Shown here: positions 55,513-64,000 of the stretch, in pieces
How the letters are laid out: the number at the start of each line of letters is the position of its first letter
How positions within the stretch are numbered: the first letter of the stretch is position 1
Source: Proteus vulgaris
Lineage (GTDB): Bacteria > Pseudomonadota > Gammaproteobacteria > Enterobacterales > Enterobacteriaceae
Direction of reading: 5' to 3'
Length of the DNA stretch: 64,000 bases
Assembly (NCBI RefSeq): GCF_033708015.1
Contig: NZ_CP137920.1
Coordinates: forward strand, 3,038,001 to 3,102,000
Notes under the pieces: generated by a model
Seen by the model: the letters and a program-made list of their open reading frames with translations, nothing else
Databases searched by the model: none
What the model was told of the DNA's origin: nothing
Program-made: the position numbers and the translations under genes

Positions 55513-56793
55513 TTAATGGACATAGCACGCATCGGCATAAACCGATAACACATCACGAATTTTTGCAATAACAAAAGATCTCGGCGATCCATCAATCATG
55601 CCTTCTCTAAATTGAGTAAATTGATAAGGCAGATATTGGCTCAATAATGGTAATGGAATAGGTTTAACGGATAAGTTACTCATTAGCGTGTCAATGGCGG
55701 CATTAATTTCAGCATCAGGCCAGTAATAGCGAATGCGATCACTAAAACTATATACTCGAGCAAAGGCTTGTTGACGCTCATCACCATGATAGTATTTTTG
55801 CCAAAAACCTGGCTCACGACACATCAGCTGCTCCATTTTTTCACGTAATTTAGAGCACTGTTCCTGCGGGAATAAGGTTTCTTCAATGGAGCAAAGTGCG
55901 TATAAACCTTCACGCATTGCAAAAGTGAGTGCGGGTCCGACTTTTAAAATGGCAAAATGATCGTTAACTAGCTGTTTATAAGCTTCTTTAGTTTGATAAT
56001 CCGTAGAATGGGCTTCGAAAACGAGGTGAGAATAATCATTGACAACTTGGCTTAATGCTTGCGCTTTTTCTTGTTGATAATCAATGATCCCCGTATGATC
56101 AAATTCAACGCCAGGTTGAACAACCAAACCAATGACGCGTTCCCAACAATCACCAATTCCAACATCTTGAAAAGCTTGACGATGGCACTCTAGTGTTTTG
56201 CGTGCTGCATCAGGTGACGTGACTTCCACAGTATCGAGTTCTTCAGCGGCACCACCAGGAACGGGCACTTCTGTACCAACAACATAAACAATATCACTTG
56301 TACCAAATGTCTCTTTTGCCGTATTTTCTGCAATCACGGCAAGACGAGCGGCACGAGATGCCACAATCTCATCCGTTAAAGGAATGGGATCATCAGCACA
56401 AGACATACTGCAATCAAGATGGATTTTCTTAAAACCGGCGGCAACATAGTGTGCAATCAACACATCTGCATTTGCCATCGCGTTTTCGGCGTTAAGATGT
56501 TGCCAGCGATTAGGGCCTAAATGATCACCACCAAGAATAAGCTTCTCGATAGGAAAACCGACATTTTCCGCCTGTTCGATAACATATTGGTAGAAGTCAG
56601 AAGGTGTCATTCCTGTATAACCACCAAACTGATCAACCTGATTAGAGGTGGCTTCAATGAGCAGAAAGGAATCATTATCCAGCGCTTGTAATAGAGCTGC
56701 TTCTATTACTAAAGGATGGGCAGAACAAACAGAATAAATACCATTCTGTTTGCCCGATTTATGTTGCTGAACAATCTTTTCTAAAGGATGCAT
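55513..56793 (-). CDS. agaZ: D-tagatose-1,6-bisphosphate aldolase subunit AgaZ/KbaZ
   Basis: The chaperone-like, non-catalytic partner of KbaY, which cleaves tagatose-1,6-bisphosphate. The 426 residues equal E. coli KbaZ. Conserved blocks include [55 protein letters not shown] and [10 protein letters not shown]. Its Shine-Dalgarno GGAG sits in the arm of a nested hairpin. The catalytic partner kbaY is 6 kb away at 62691, transcribed in the opposite direction. Confidence 0.94.
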   Translation of the reverse strand: MHPLEKIVQQHKSGKQNGIYSVCSAHPLVIEAALLQALDNDSFLLIEATSNQVDQFGGYTGMTPSDFYQYVIEQAENVGFPIEKLILGGDHLGPNRWQHLNAENAMANADVLIAHYVAAGFKKIHLDCSMSCADDPIPLTDEIVASRAARLAVIAENTAKETFGTSDIVYVVGTEVPVPGGAAEELDTVEVTSPDAARKTLECHRQAFQDVGIGDCWERVIGLVVQPGVEFDHTGIIDYQQEKAQALSQVVNDYSHLVFEAHSTDYQTKEAYKQLVNDHFAILKVGPALTFAMREGLYALCSIEETLFPQEQCSKLREKMEQLMCREPGFWQKYYHGDERQQAFARVYSFSDRIRYYWPDAEINAAIDTLMSNLSVKPIPLPLLSQYLPYQFTQFREGMIDGSPRSFVIAKIRDVLSVYADACYVH

Positions 56794-56800
56794 TAAATAC

Positions 56801-56841
56801 TAACTCCATAATCAACACCGGCGGTGTTGCTAATGGAGTTA
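56801..56841 (-). promoter_or_regulatory. Nested hairpin between agaR and agaZ covering the agaZ ribosome site
   Basis: An outer stem TAACTCCAT/ATGGAGTTA encloses an inner stem AACACC/GGTGTT with only short unpaired gaps. On the minus strand the second outer arm contains the GGAG used by agaZ ten bases before its ATG, so the fold should limit agaZ translation relative to agaR. Confidence 0.6.
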
Positions 56842-56846
56842 GCAAA

Positions 56847-57626
56847 TTACGATGCCTTATCGTCGACGATAATGACTTCAATTTTGTGATCTTTCAGTTC
56901 CTGAATATATTCCTCAGGAATACCTGAATCGGTCACTAGTATATCAATATCACCAAACTCTCTGATCATATGACAGCTGCGTTTACTGAATTTCGTAGAA
57001 TCTGCAACCGCAATAATCGTTTCTGAGATATCACACATTAAACGGTTAAGACTGGCTTCCTGTTCATTGTGTGTGGTGATACCAACACGTAAATCGAATC
57101 CGTCAACGCCTAGAAAAACCTTATCGAAACGATAATTTCTAAGACTATTTTCAGCTTGTGAGCCTGAAAAAGACAACGCACTTTTTCGCAATACACCACC
57201 GGTCATTAATACTTCCACACCTGAGGTATTTGCTAACTCCATTGCGACATCCAGACCGTTAGTCATGACCACTACATTTTCGCGCGACTTCAAATGTGTC
57301 GCGATTTCGCGAGTAGTTGTCCCCGAGTCAAGAATGACGGTGTCTCCATCCTTAATCAGCGTTGCGGCAGCTTTCCCGATTAATGTTTTTATACCCGCAT
57401 TTTGTCCACGTTTTTCGTGGATACTCAATTCGGCAATAAATCCTGTATTAGGAATTGCTGCACCATGAGAGCGAACGATATAACCATTTTTCTCAAGAAA
57501 ACTTAGATCGCTGCGGATAGTGACACTTGAGACTTTAAATAATTCAGCGAGATCTTCGACTCTGGCTTTACCTTGTTGGTTTACCATATCGAGGATTTCC
57601 ATACGCCTCTCAACTGCCGCTTTCAC
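56847..57626 (-). CDS. agaR: DeoR-family repressor AgaR
   Basis: The 259 residues have an N-terminal DeoR HTH (MEILDMVNQQGKARVEDLAELFKVSSVTIRSDLSFLEKNGYIVR, about 8-52) and a C-terminal sugar-phosphate sensor domain (DGDTVILDSGTTTREIA, MTNGLDVAMEL, DKVFLGVDGFD). AgaR represses aga genes until a GalNAc/GalN-derived phosphosugar appears. It heads the minus-strand operon and faces the maturase gene; operator-like TTTCG repeats fill the gap between them. GGAG precedes the ATG. Confidence 0.94.
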   Translation of the reverse strand: MKAAVERRMEILDMVNQQGKARVEDLAELFKVSSVTIRSDLSFLEKNGYIVRSHGAAIPNTGFIAELSIHEKRGQNAGIKTLIGKAAATLIKDGDTVILDSGTTTREIATHLKSRENVVVMTNGLDVAMELANTSGVEVLMTGGVLRKSALSFSGSQAENSLRNYRFDKVFLGVDGFDLRVGITTHNEQEASLNRLMCDISETIIAVADSTKFSKRSCHMIREFGDIDILVTDSGIPEEYIQELKDHKIEVIIVDDKAS

Positions 57627-58160
57627 TTTCGTCTCCTTACGAAACCAAAACGATATCTTTCGATTGGTTTCGAATATAGTTTACTACGCCAATTTTTACC
57701 GACAATGCAAAAAAACAAAACTTTTGATCTCTTTCACAAAGTTTCGAATCACTGTCGATTGCTTACGATTATTTTCGTGTAGCGTCAATAATAACCTTGA
57801 GGCCACTAGTTTCCAATAAATAAAATGATATAACGCAACGCTATACTTATGATTACACCACATATAGCTAGATAAAACACAATAATATAGATTTAATTTC
57901 GCTTCATTTCACAAAGTTCAGATTAAAGTTTCAATACATTCATTTATTTTCGAAAAACAAATCAAAAGAAATAGCCCAAATAGTCAATAGAATATGAAAT
58001 AGTATCGAATAGAAAGTATTTTTAACGAAAAAAACCGTATTAACCTTTCGCAAAAACCTTTCATTTACTTTCGATATTTCGTATTTGTGATTTTAATCTC
58101 TTTTGTTTTGATAAATTTTACGTAATGTAACAGGATAAAAAGAAACTCAGGAAATGACTA
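57627..58160. promoter_or_regulatory. Divergent agaR/maturase control region with AgaR-like operators
   Basis: 534 bp between divergent operons, rich in TTTCG/CGAAA motifs. Candidate AgaR sites follow the TTTCRTTT...TTTC pattern of the E. coli consensus: TTTCGATTGGTTTC (57658-57671), next to agaR, and TTTCATTTACTTTC (58059-58072), towards the maturase. Further TTTCAC and TTTCG clusters lie at 57735-57780 and 57898-57960. TTTGTGATTTTAATCTC (near 58086) is a weak CRP-like half-site. No gene is present. Confidence 0.65.
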
Positions 58161-59396
58161 ATGACATTAAATCAACCTGTTTATTTTCATATGATGGCAA
58201 AACCCACAAGCTACCACTGTAATATTAAATGTGAATATTGCTTTTATCTGGAAAAAGAAAATATTTTTCAAGATGAGACAAAAGAAACGGGTCATACCGT
58301 GATGCCAGATGGTGTACTTCGTCGTTATATTAAAGACTATATTCAGTCACACAGTGGAGATCAGGTTGATTTTTCTTGGCAAGGTGGTGAACCAACGCTT
58401 GCTGGACTCGCCTTCTTTGAAAAAGTCGTCAAGTACCAAAAACAATTTGCTAACGGCAAGACAATCACAAACAGTGTGCAAACCAATGCGATCGCCATTA
58501 ATCGCCAATGGGCGCAATTTTTTGCTGATAACCACTTTCTATTAGGCGTTTCAATTGATGGCATTGAAGCCGTTCACGATAAATATCGTATATCAGTGAA
58601 TGGCAGCCCGACTTTTGAACGAGTAAAGCGAGCAATTAAGCTACTCAATGAATATGGCGTTGAATTTAACACACTCACTGTTATTAATGACCAAAACTGG
58701 AATAAAGGAAAAGAGACTTACCAAGCCTTAAAAGAGTTGGGTTCAACCTTCTTTCAATTTATTCCTATTGTCGAAGTTGATAGGCGCTTTCCTCATACTC
58801 ATGGAGGACATTATGCTCCGGGTCCCAATGCACAATTAGCGCCATTTTCTGTCCCTGCTGAAGGCTACGGACAATTTATCACTGAAGTATTTGATGAATG
58901 GATAAGACAAGGCGATATCGGGAAAATATATATTCGCCTATTTGATAGTTTATTAGGTACGTGGATGGGATATCCCGCATCAACCTGTATTCAATCTAAA
59001 ACCTGTGGGCAAGCATTGATCATTGAAGCCAATGGTGATGTTTATTCTTGCGATCACTATGTCTATCCCGCGAATAATTTGGGTAATATCCATCAAAATA
59101 GCCTTGCTCATTTAGCCACTTCAAAACAGCAACAGCGTTTCGGTCAAAATAAATATGATAAACAAACGAGTCTTTGCAAACAGTGTGAAGTGCAAAGCTT
59201 ATGTTATGGCGGTTGTCCTAAACATCGCATTATTGCCATTGAAGGCGAGAAACATCGTCATAACTACCTGTGCCGCTCTTATAAAAAAATATTTCATCAT
59301 ACAGCGATAGGTATGCAACTAATGCAACAAGCCATTTCACGAGGAGGCCTCGCGAGTGATGCGCTTCCTGCGATGAAAAAAAACTACCTAAAGTAA
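58161..59396 (+). CDS. Anaerobic sulfatase-maturating enzyme (radical SAM, anSME)
   Basis: This radical-SAM protein converts the active-site Cys or Ser of sulfatases to formylglycine without oxygen, in the cytoplasm. The 411 residues contain the cluster motif CNIKCEYC (C-x3-C-x2-C) in an early loop, DFSWQGGEPTLAG, and a C-terminal SPASM domain with auxiliary-cluster cysteines (SLCKQCEVQSLCYGGCPKHR). Two sulfatases in this window, both with Cys-type motifs, are its likely substrates. It heads a plus-strand operon, divergent from agaR, with the second sulfatase 39 bp downstream. Confidence 0.93.
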   Translation: MTLNQPVYFHMMAKPTSYHCNIKCEYCFYLEKENIFQDETKETGHTVMPDGVLRRYIKDYIQSHSGDQVDFSWQGGEPTLAGLAFFEKVVKYQKQFANGKTITNSVQTNAIAINRQWAQFFADNHFLLGVSIDGIEAVHDKYRISVNGSPTFERVKRAIKLLNEYGVEFNTLTVINDQNWNKGKETYQALKELGSTFFQFIPIVEVDRRFPHTHGGHYAPGPNAQLAPFSVPAEGYGQFITEVFDEWIRQGDIGKIYIRLFDSLLGTWMGYPASTCIQSKTCGQALIIEANGDVYSCDHYVYPANNLGNIHQNSLAHLATSKQQQRFGQNKYDKQTSLCKQCEVQSLCYGGCPKHRIIAIEGEKHRHNYLCRSYKKIFHHTAIGMQLMQQAISRGGLASDALPAMKKNYLK

Positions 59397-59435
59397 CCCT
59401 TTTTTATTTTATCTTGTTTGTTTTGGAGACAATCC

Positions 59436-61046
59436 GTGATCTTACCTTCTGTTAAAAAAAGCTTACTCGCAGGGATCATTGCTGCATCGTGTTTAAACAT
59501 CCCAATATCTGCTAATGCAGGTGGTACACCTGAAAAACCGAATATTTTACTGATAGTGATGGATGATTTAGGCACAGGGCAACTTGATTTTGTACTGGAT
59601 ACCTTAGATGTTGATGCATTAGCGCAACGCTCTACACCGCCACGTTATGAAGGCGATATCAATAAAATGGTAGAAGCTGCGCGCATTGCAATGCCCAATG
59701 TCAGTGAAATGGCTCAAAATGGTGCAAAAATGACCAATGCATTTGTTGCTCATCCTGTTTGTGGCCCTTCTCGAGCGGGTATCTTTACTGGACGCTCTCC
59801 AGCAAGCTTTGGTACTTACAGTAATGACGATGCTATTTTAGGCATTCCACAAGATATCAAGCTATTACCTTCACTTTTCCAAGAAAATGGCTACGCCACC
59901 GCCAGTATCGGTAAATGGCATAATGCAAAAGTGATCCGCAAACCCAAGATTAATGAAAATAAGCAGACCCGTGATTATCACGACAATATGATCTCAACAC
60001 CAGAAGCAGGTTATGCTCCTCATGAACGTGGGTTCGATTACGACTTTAGTTATTACGCATCCGGCGTCGCTTTATGGAATTCACCTGCATTTTGGCGTAA
60101 TGGTGTCAATGTTCCTGCCCCAGGCTATACCACGCATCTTTTAACAGATGAGACATTAAAATTTATCGATCAACATAAAGATAAACCCTTCTTTATTAAT
60201 CTCTCTTATAGCGTTCCTCATATTCCATTAGAACAAGCCTCACCAGCTAAATACATGGAGAAATTTGATACAGGTAATGTTGAAGCAGATAAATACTTTG
60301 CGGCATTAAATGCAGCAGATGAAGGTATTGGTCAAATTATTGCAAAACTAAAAGCAAACGGTGAGCTAGAAAATACCCTGATCTTTTTCTTATCCGATAA
60401 TGGCGCGGTTAATGAATCCCCTATGCCAATGAATGCAATGGATCGAGGCTTTAAAGGACAAATGTTTAATGGTGGCGTTAGAGTACCTTTTATTGCTTAT
60501 CAACCCGGTACTATTCCAGCAGGCACAAAAAGTGATGAGATGATCTCCGCACTCGATATTTTACCCACAGCGCTACAAACAGCGGGTATTGCGATCCCTG
60601 ACAATCTTAACGTTGAAGGGAAAAACATCATGCCTTTGCTTAAAGGCGAAACCGCAAAGTCCCCTCACAACTATCTTTATTGGGCAGGTCCTGGCACGAA
60701 ACATTACAGTGAAGAAAACCAAGAATTTTGGCACGGATATCACCAATGGATAACCTATCAACGTAAAACACCGCCTACGAATCCTAACTTAGAAAAACTC
60801 TCTAAAGGTGCTTGGGCTGTACGTGATGGTGAATGGGCGCTCTATTTTTATGATGATGGGAAAAATCAACCTCACCTATTTAACGATAAAAAAGATCCGT
60901 CTGAATCAGTCAATCTTGCTAAACAAAATCCACAAAAAGTGGCAGAGCTAAAAAATGCGTATTACCAGTGGATCAAAGATAAGCCCAAGCCCGTTGTTTG
61001 GGGACAAGATCACTATCAAATACTTGTGGATTCTGCAAAACCTTAA
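59436..61046 (+). CDS. Sec-exported type I sulfatase (chondroitin locus)
   Basis: A 536-residue sulfatase with a Sec signal peptide ending PISANA. The modification motif is C109-G-P-S-R, within HPVCGPSRAGIFTGRSP, the canonical C-x-P-S-R. Metal ligands are in LIVMDDLGTG and FFLSDNGAVNE; GKWHNA is the Lys/His strand. I chose GTG 59436 because TTGGAG lies seven bases upstream and the signal peptide then begins correctly; the frame is open to 59418. Next to the maturase and in the GAG locus, it probably desulfates GalNAc in chondroitin oligosaccharides; regiospecificity cannot be read here. Confidence 0.92.
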   Translation: MILPSVKKSLLAGIIAASCLNIPISANAGGTPEKPNILLIVMDDLGTGQLDFVLDTLDVDALAQRSTPPRYEGDINKMVEAARIAMPNVSEMAQNGAKMTNAFVAHPVCGPSRAGIFTGRSPASFGTYSNDDAILGIPQDIKLLPSLFQENGYATASIGKWHNAKVIRKPKINENKQTRDYHDNMISTPEAGYAPHERGFDYDFSYYASGVALWNSPAFWRNGVNVPAPGYTTHLLTDETLKFIDQHKDKPFFINLSYSVPHIPLEQASPAKYMEKFDTGNVEADKYFAALNAADEGIGQIIAKLKANGELENTLIFFLSDNGAVNESPMPMNAMDRGFKGQMFNGGVRVPFIAYQPGTIPAGTKSDEMISALDILPTALQTAGIAIPDNLNVEGKNIMPLLKGETAKSPHNYLYWAGPGTKHYSEENQEFWHGYHQWITYQRKTPPTNPNLEKLSKGAWAVRDGEWALYFYDDGKNQPHLFNDKKDPSESVNLAKQNPQKVAELKNAYYQWIKDKPKPVVWGQDHYQILVDSAKP

Positions 61047-61100
61047 TATTCAACTTCCGTTTTGTTTCGCAAGGATGCGTCTTTTTTCTGAGATACGAAA

Positions 61101-62576
61101 ATGGCTATTGAAATTGCATCTTCAGCACGACCCAAACTCCCTTATGAGCACCCAAACGTAGAAATCTACCAACGCTTATTTAAGGAAAATATCATTCGAC
61201 GATTAGTCAGAAAATCAGCTTATCGTCGCTATGATAAAACGATCACTGATTTTTTTAATGATGAAAACCAGTCACTTTTCTCTTTATGTGAAATGCTGAC
61301 ACAGTATGTCACACAGGCTTTTCATCATTACCAAGTCTGGGGTTACTCTCATGCTTATTATCCCGGAAGCCCAGGACAACAAACGGCAAGAACGGATGCG
61401 CTTGAAGGTGTTAGCCGAGTACTTCCTCTACTTGCCGCATGGATAGTTAGCAGCAAAAAAAGTACGTTGATGGGATTAAATCATCAAGCTTTCAACTTAC
61501 CTTTAATCATCAAACAAAGCTTTATTCATGGCACAGATCCACTTCATAAAGGATATTGGGGAAAGCTTGAAGATTACGATCAACGCATTTGTGAAGCCTC
61601 TGATTTAGCGCTTACTCTTTGGATCAGCCGTGAATGGGTGTGGAATACATTAACACCTGCCATACAACAACAAATCATGACTTGGTTCGAACAAGTTAAT
61701 CACTGCGAAATTGTTGATAATAATTGGCATTTCTTCCCTCTCACCGTCCAATTTGTCATTAAAGCACTCACAGGAAAAGACACTATTGCCCATTGGCGCT
61801 ATGAACGACTAAAAGAGTTTTATGTTGGTGATGGATGGTTTCGTGATGGGGCAAAAGGTAACTATGATTATTACAATGCGTGGGGATTTTACTATTCATT
61901 GTATTGGTTAACGCAAATTGATCCTCAATTTGATACAACATTTATTACTCAATCACTTAATACCTTTAATCAACATTACCTTTATTTTATGACGCCAAAA
62001 GGTATTCCTTTCTTTGGTCGCAGTGCCTGCTATCGCCTTGCGGTTTCTGCGCCATTATTAGCAGGTGTCGATTTACATTGTCCTTCAGTAAAAGTGGGCG
62101 AGGCAAAACGCGCGTTTGAAAGGAGTTTGCGTTATTTTATTTCTCAAGGTGCATTAAAAAATGGCGCCCCCACTCAAGGCTTATTTACTCACGATCCTCG
62201 TTTGGTTGATAACTACAGTGGACCTGCCAGTAGTTTTTGGTCATTGCGTGCCGTAATTATTGCGCTTTATTGTGCTGATCGTATCAACTTATGGCAAACA
62301 CCTTCACTTCCTTTACCGATTGAAAAAGATAACTTTCGTTTCGAAATCCCTGCCATTCAAGCTTTAGTGACTGGTGTGAAAGCAACACAAGAGGTAAACG
62401 TCATTTTTTGCGAAAATTATACAACGCAGCAAACACCATTGACCCGCCGTTTAGAAAAACAGACCTTAGCACAAAAAGTTGCTGAAACCGTGATAGGGCA
62501 GTCCAGGCGACCGAAAAATAATTTATTACGCAAAGGGATCACCAGTTATAGCTCTAAAATGGCGCATTTTTTCTAA
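61101..62576 (+). CDS. DUF2264-domain protein, candidate carbohydrate-active enzyme
   Basis: A 491-residue protein without signal peptide or membrane segments, matching the DUF2264 pattern as I know it: a tryptophan- and aromatic-rich helical domain with YSHAYYPGSPGQQTARTDALEGVSRVLPLLAAW, WHFFPLTVQFVIKALTG and GWFRDGAKGNYDYYNAWGFYYSLYWLTQ, suggestive of an (alpha/alpha) toroid like those of uronyl hydrolases and GAG lyases. Function is not established. It follows the second sulfatase by 54 bp and precedes kbaY, so it is probably part of chondroitin degradation, acting in the cytoplasm. Confidence 0.8.
   Translation: MAIEIASSARPKLPYEHPNVEIYQRLFKENIIRRLVRKSAYRRYDKTITDFFNDENQSLFSLCEMLTQYVTQAFHHYQVWGYSHAYYPGSPGQQTARTDALEGVSRVLPLLAAWIVSSKKSTLMGLNHQAFNLPLIIKQSFIHGTDPLHKGYWGKLEDYDQRICEASDLALTLWISREWVWNTLTPAIQQQIMTWFEQVNHCEIVDNNWHFFPLTVQFVIKALTGKDTIAHWRYERLKEFYVGDGWFRDGAKGNYDYYNAWGFYYSLYWLTQIDPQFDTTFITQSLNTFNQHYLYFMTPKGIPFFGRSACYRLAVSAPLLAGVDLHCPSVKVGEAKRAFERSLRYFISQGALKNGAPTQGLFTHDPRLVDNYSGPASSFWSLRAVIIALYCADRINLWQTPSLPLPIEKDNFRFEIPAIQALVTGVKATQEVNVIFCENYTTQQTPLTRRLEKQTLAQKVAETVIGQSRRPKNNLLRKGITSYSSKMAHFF

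Positions 62577-64000
<1,424 letters not shown>

Overview
The window is AT-rich gammaproteobacterial chromosome, almost certainly Proteus (Morganellaceae). The clearest evidence is a pair of genes for chondroitin sulfate ABC lyases I and II, which match the Proteus vulgaris enzymes nearly throughout as I remember them. They carry scattered substitutions, so this is a related strain or species rather than the classical enzyme source. The remaining genes have orthologues in E. coli and other Enterobacterales.

Layout. 0-2.5 kb: 5' part of speA (minus), a possible yqgB-like leader ORF, and metK behind three MetJ boxes. 2.5-14.4 kb: cellulose locus, with bcsG (minus) divergent from bcsR-bcsQ-bcsA-bcsB-bcsC (plus); bcsZ, bcsE and bcsF are not here. 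14.5-33 kb: housekeeping and stress genes. These are a sulfur-uptake operon with an ArsR/BigR-type repressor, sprT, a short mgtE behind an M-box riboswitch, a small lipoprotein gene, hcp-hcr with NsrR- and FNR-like sites, an aldehyde dehydrogenase, an alanine/glycine symporter, clcA, tehB, a Kch-like K+ channel, an exported Ntn amidase, yceI-yceJ, a small membrane protein and an RpiR regulator. 33-34.6 kb: a miniature trimeric autotransporter and a GNAT acetyltransferase.

34.9-64 kb: a large glycosaminoglycan (chondroitin sulfate) locus. A plus-strand operon encodes a Tat-exported sulfatase, a porin, a classical autotransporter and the two chondroitinases. A minus-strand operon under the DeoR-type repressor AgaR runs agaR-agaZ-agaS-agaVWEF-agaA-kduI-kduD-uronyl hydrolase. 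Divergent from agaR are a radical-SAM sulfatase maturase, a second sulfatase and a DUF2264 protein, followed by kbaY and kdgK (cut by the window end). Together they can depolymerise and desulfate chondroitin sulfate, import the product, split the unsaturated disaccharide, send the uronate half through KduI/KduD/KdgK and the GalNAc half through AgaA/AgaS/KbaYZ.

46.0-47.5 kb, between the two convergent operons: three tandem units of about 510 bp that I read as chromosomal hok/sok type I toxin-antitoxin loci. Each has a Hok-like small membrane peptide (degenerate in unit 3), a 5'/3' fold-back pair, a Shine-Dalgarno-hiding hairpin, an antisense promoter and a Sok-like antisense terminator. A 2-nt insertion in unit 2 lies in the antisense hairpin loop and shifts the upstream reading frame, so it is the RNA structure rather than a leader protein that is conserved.

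I saw no tRNA, rRNA, CRISPR array, transposase or phage gene. All functions are from reading the sequence and family knowledge; no database search was run.
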